Source: Streptomyces sp. CC0208 (GTDB lineage: Bacteria; Actinomycetota; Actinomycetes; Streptomycetales; Streptomycetaceae). From it: a DNA stretch of 64,000 bases. The stretch spans positions 8,866,001-8,930,000 of the forward strand of contig NZ_CP031969.1 of NCBI RefSeq assembly GCF_003443735.1. Direction: 5' to 3'. Below are positions 61,796-64,000 of this stretch, piece by piece. Both the position numbers and the translations under genes were made by a program. Under the pieces are notes generated by a model. The model searched no databases. It was not told the DNA's origin and saw nothing but the letters and a program-made list of their open reading frames with translations. Position 1 is the first letter of the stretch; each line of letters begins with the position of its first letter.

Positions 61796-64000
61796 GATGT
61801 CGCGCAGAGACGCCCTCAAGGCGGCAGCCGCGGCCGTCGTGGCGACCCAGCTCTCCTGGGCACTCGCCGCCGACCCGGCCGCAGCAGTCCCGGCCGAAGC
61901 CACCGCGGGCCCGGTGCAGCTCACGTGGCTGGAGGGCGGCACCCCTGCCGAGGCTCCCGGCACCACCTTCGGAGTGGCCTGGCCCCAGGGCGCACTCCCC
62001 GCCGACCGTGCCTTCGCCCTCACCGCCGGCGACGGCACCGCCGTCCCCGTCCAGTCCTGGCCCACCGCCTACTGGCCCGACGGCAGCCTGAAGTGGACCG
62101 CTCACGCGGTCGGCGCCACCACCAGGACCGCCGAGACCTACACCCTGGCCCCGGGCACGCCCGCGAAAGCGGACACCGCGCTCACCGTGGACACCAAGGG
62201 AGGCACGATCGACGTCGACACCGGCGTCATCCAGGTCAGCATCGCCAAGGCCGGCGCACACGACGTCGTACGCACCATCAAGCGCGGCAGCACCGAGATC
62301 GCGCGCAAGGCCGAACTGGTCGTCCTGCGCCAACCCGAGATCGACGACGACTACGACGGCAGTGGCTCCAGCACCCGGTGGGAACGCTTCACCGGCCGCG
62401 TCAGCTCCGTCACCGTCGAGCAGTCCGGCCCGGTGCGCGCCGTCATCCGCCTGGAGGGCAGACACGAGCGCGGCAGCCGTTCCTGGCTGCCCTTCGTCAT
62501 CCGGCTCTACCTCTACGCCGGGTCCGAGGCCATCCGTGTCGTCCACACCCTCACCTACGACGGCACACAAGAGCCCGGCAAGGACGACGGCGACTTCATC
62601 AAGGGCCTGGGCCTGCGCATCCGCGTCCCCCTCACCGACGAGCTCTACAACCGCCACGTCCGCCTCGCCGGCGCCGACGACGGATTCCTCACCGAAGCCG
62701 TCCAGGGCGTCACCGGCCTGCGCCGCGACCCCGGTGCGGCCGTGCGCACCGCGCAGGTCAAGGGCGAAAAGCTGCCGGACATCTCCACCTGGGACACCCG
62801 GGTCTCCTCCGCGCTGCAGTACGTCCCGGCCTGGGGCGACCACACCCTCGCCCAGCTCTCGGCCGACGGCTTCACGGTCCGCAAGCGGACCAAGGCCGGT
62901 CACGGCTGGGTCCACACCACCGGCGGCACCCGGGCCCCCGGCTTCGGCTACGTCGGCGGGGTCAGCGGAGGACTCTCCTTCGGCCTGCGGGACTTCTGGC
63001 AGAAGCACCCCGCCCAGCTCGACATCAGAGACGCCGCCTCCGACGAGGCGACCGTCACCCTCTGGCTGTGGTCGCCCGAAGCCCAGCCGCTCGACCTGCG
63101 CTTCTACCACGACGGCCTCGGCCAGGACACCTACGAGGAGCAGACCGCAGGACTGGCCATCACCTACGAGGACTACGAGCCCGGGTTCGGCACCCCGTAC
63201 GGCATCGCCCGCACCTCTGAGCTCTACCTGTGGGCCAACTCCGCCACCCCCACAGCCGGCACCCTGGTCGCCCAGAAGGACGCGTTGACCACCCCGCCGC
63301 AGTTGGTCGCCGCCCCCGAGACCCTTCACAAGGCGGGCGTCTTCGCCGGGCTCTGGTCCCCCGTGGACCGCTCGACCCCCGCCAGGAAGACCATCGAGGA
63401 CCGCCTCGACCTGCTCTTCACCTACTACCGGGACCAGCGCGAACAGCGCCGCTGGTACGGCTTCCTGGACTACGGCGACGTCCAGCACACCTACGACCCC
63501 GACCGCCACACCTGGTGCTACGACGTGGGCGGCTACGCCTGGGACAACTCCGAGCTCTCCACCGACCTGTGGCTGTGGCTGGCCTATCTGCGCTCCGGAC
63601 GGGCCGACATCTTCCGCTTCGCCGAGGCCATGACCCGCCACACCGGCGAGGTCGACGTCTACCACATCGGCAAGTGGGCCGGTCTGGGCACCCGGCACGG
63701 CGTCCAGCACTTCGGCGACAGCGCCAAACAGGTCCGTATCTCCACCCCGGTCTACCGCCGCCTCTTCTACTACCTCACCGCCGACGAGCGCACCGGCGAC
63801 CTGATGCACGCCCAGGTGGACGCGGACGAGACGTTCCTGCGCCTCGACCCCCAGCGCAAGGTCCGCACCGACGGCTACGTCCCCGGGGACCGGCACGCCC
63901 TGTCCATCGGCTTCGGTACCGACTGGAGCGGGCTCGGCTGGGCCTGGTGGACCGAGTGGGAGCGGCGTGGCCCCCAGTGGCGTACGGCGAAGAAGAAGCT
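61788..64000 (+). CDS. Exo-rhamnogalacturonan lyase-like (PL26/YetA-type) enzyme, partial
   Basis: At least 737 residues, open at the right edge. GTG 61788 overlaps the previous stop; ATG 61797 is equally possible. Tat signal SRRDALKAAAAAVVATQLSW. AWPQGALPADRAFALTAGDG, SWPTAYWPDGSLKWTAHAV and RRWYGFLDYGDVQHTYDPDR, HTWCYDVGGYAWDNSELSTD resemble the PL26 / YetA-like family acting on RG-I oligosaccharides. Translationally coupled to the DUF6250 gene; together with PL4 and the GH78 rhamnosidase it forms an RG-I breakdown set. Confidence 0.85.
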   Translation, partial: MPEMSRRDALKAAAAAVVATQLSWALAADPAAAVPAEATAGPVQLTWLEGGTPAEAPGTTFGVAWPQGALPADRAFALTAGDGTAVPVQSWPTAYWPDGSLKWTAHAVGATTRTAETYTLAPGTPAKADTALTVDTKGGTIDVDTGVIQVSIAKAGAHDVVRTIKRGSTEIARKAELVVLRQPEIDDDYDGSGSSTRWERFTGRVSSVTVEQSGPVRAVIRLEGRHERGSRSWLPFVIRLYLYAGSEAIRVVHTLTYDGTQEPGKDDGDFIKGLGLRIRVPLTDELYNRHVRLAGADDGFLTEAVQGVTGLRRDPGAAVRTAQVKGEKLPDISTWDTRVSSALQYVPAWGDHTLAQLSADGFTVRKRTKAGHGWVHTTGGTRAPGFGYVGGVSGGLSFGLRDFWQKHPAQLDIRDAASDEATVTLWLWSPEAQPLDLRFYHDGLGQDTYEEQTAGLAITYEDYEPGFGTPYGIARTSELYLWANSATPTAGTLVAQKDALTTPPQLVAAPETLHKAGVFAGLWSPVDRSTPARKTIEDRLDLLFTYYRDQREQRRWYGFLDYGDVQHTYDPDRHTWCYDVGGYAWDNSELSTDLWLWLAYLRSGRADIFRFAEAMTRHTGEVDVYHIGKWAGLGTRHGVQHFGDSAKQVRISTPVYRRLFYYLTADERTGDLMHAQVDADETFLRLDPQRKVRTDGYVPGDRHALSIGFGTDWSGLGWAWWTEWERRGPQWRTAKKK

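Noticed and set aside
61749..63896. Minus-strand 715-codon frame opposite the PL26-like gene
   Set aside because: Antisense shadow; the plus frame has a Tat signal and family-like motifs.
1..64000. tRNA, rRNA, riboswitch or phage integrase/att site
   Set aside because: I looked for cloverleaf ends, conserved rRNA blocks, common riboswitch cores and integrase motifs and saw none I could support by eye.

Overview
The window is a high-GC actinobacterial chromosome segment. Strong third-position G/C, GTG/TTG starts, Tat signals, an ECF-type sigma factor, a PASTA-less Ser/Thr kinase and Rhs-like secreted proteins all point to Streptomyces or a close relative. At least eleven decayed transposase fragments (IS5-like, IS110, IS982, IS630, IS701) lie between intact genes, mostly as frameshifted ends. 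This is the texture of a chromosome arm or another plastic accessory region.

1-11.9 kb: edge of a natural-product cluster. A non-ribosomal peptide synthetase (minus strand, open at the left edge; C-A-T-C-A-T-E seen) follows a cysteate-synthase/threonine-synthase-like PLP enzyme. Divergent from them are an E1-alpha and a fused E1-beta/lipoyl/E2 2-oxo-acid dehydrogenase. The second adenylation domain has an Asp-like code. The working idea is a peptide carrying an acidic residue, possibly cysteate, and perhaps a branched acyl group.

12-23 kb: DinB-type thiol-dependent proteins, an L,D-transpeptidase lipoprotein, a TetR/carboxylesterase pair, a YunG-like gene, and a compact isoprenoid operon (92-aa protein, polyprenyl diphosphate synthase, MpaB/Lcp-type prenyl-cleaving oxygenase).

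23-31 kb: GH78 alpha-L-rhamnosidase with two discoidin-like modules, VanZ, DUF4279, and a sigma factor fused to a zinc-finger-like motif, hydrophobic segments and an AbfB sugar-binding domain.

31-45 kb: FAD monooxygenase, S9 peptidase, Ser/Thr kinase, FMN-type glutamate synthase-like protein, pyruvate-oxidase-like ThDP enzyme, a helix-turn-helix regulator and a secreted I36-like protein.

45-54 kb: an AT-richer CGNR regulator/LysE exporter pair, SMI1/KNR4 protein, a TetR/SnoaL/NmrA unit with two perfect operator-like repeats, GNAT, and an I36-like inhibitor.

54-64 kb: a secreted Rhs-repeat protein followed by a 39-residue membrane peptide gene, then a pectin (rhamnogalacturonan-I) set: GH5, PL4-type lyase, DUF6250-like protein and a PL26-like exo-lyase running off the right edge. 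With the GH78 enzyme at 23-26 kb these would degrade the RG-I backbone. All functions are read from motifs and family resemblance; no database search was run.
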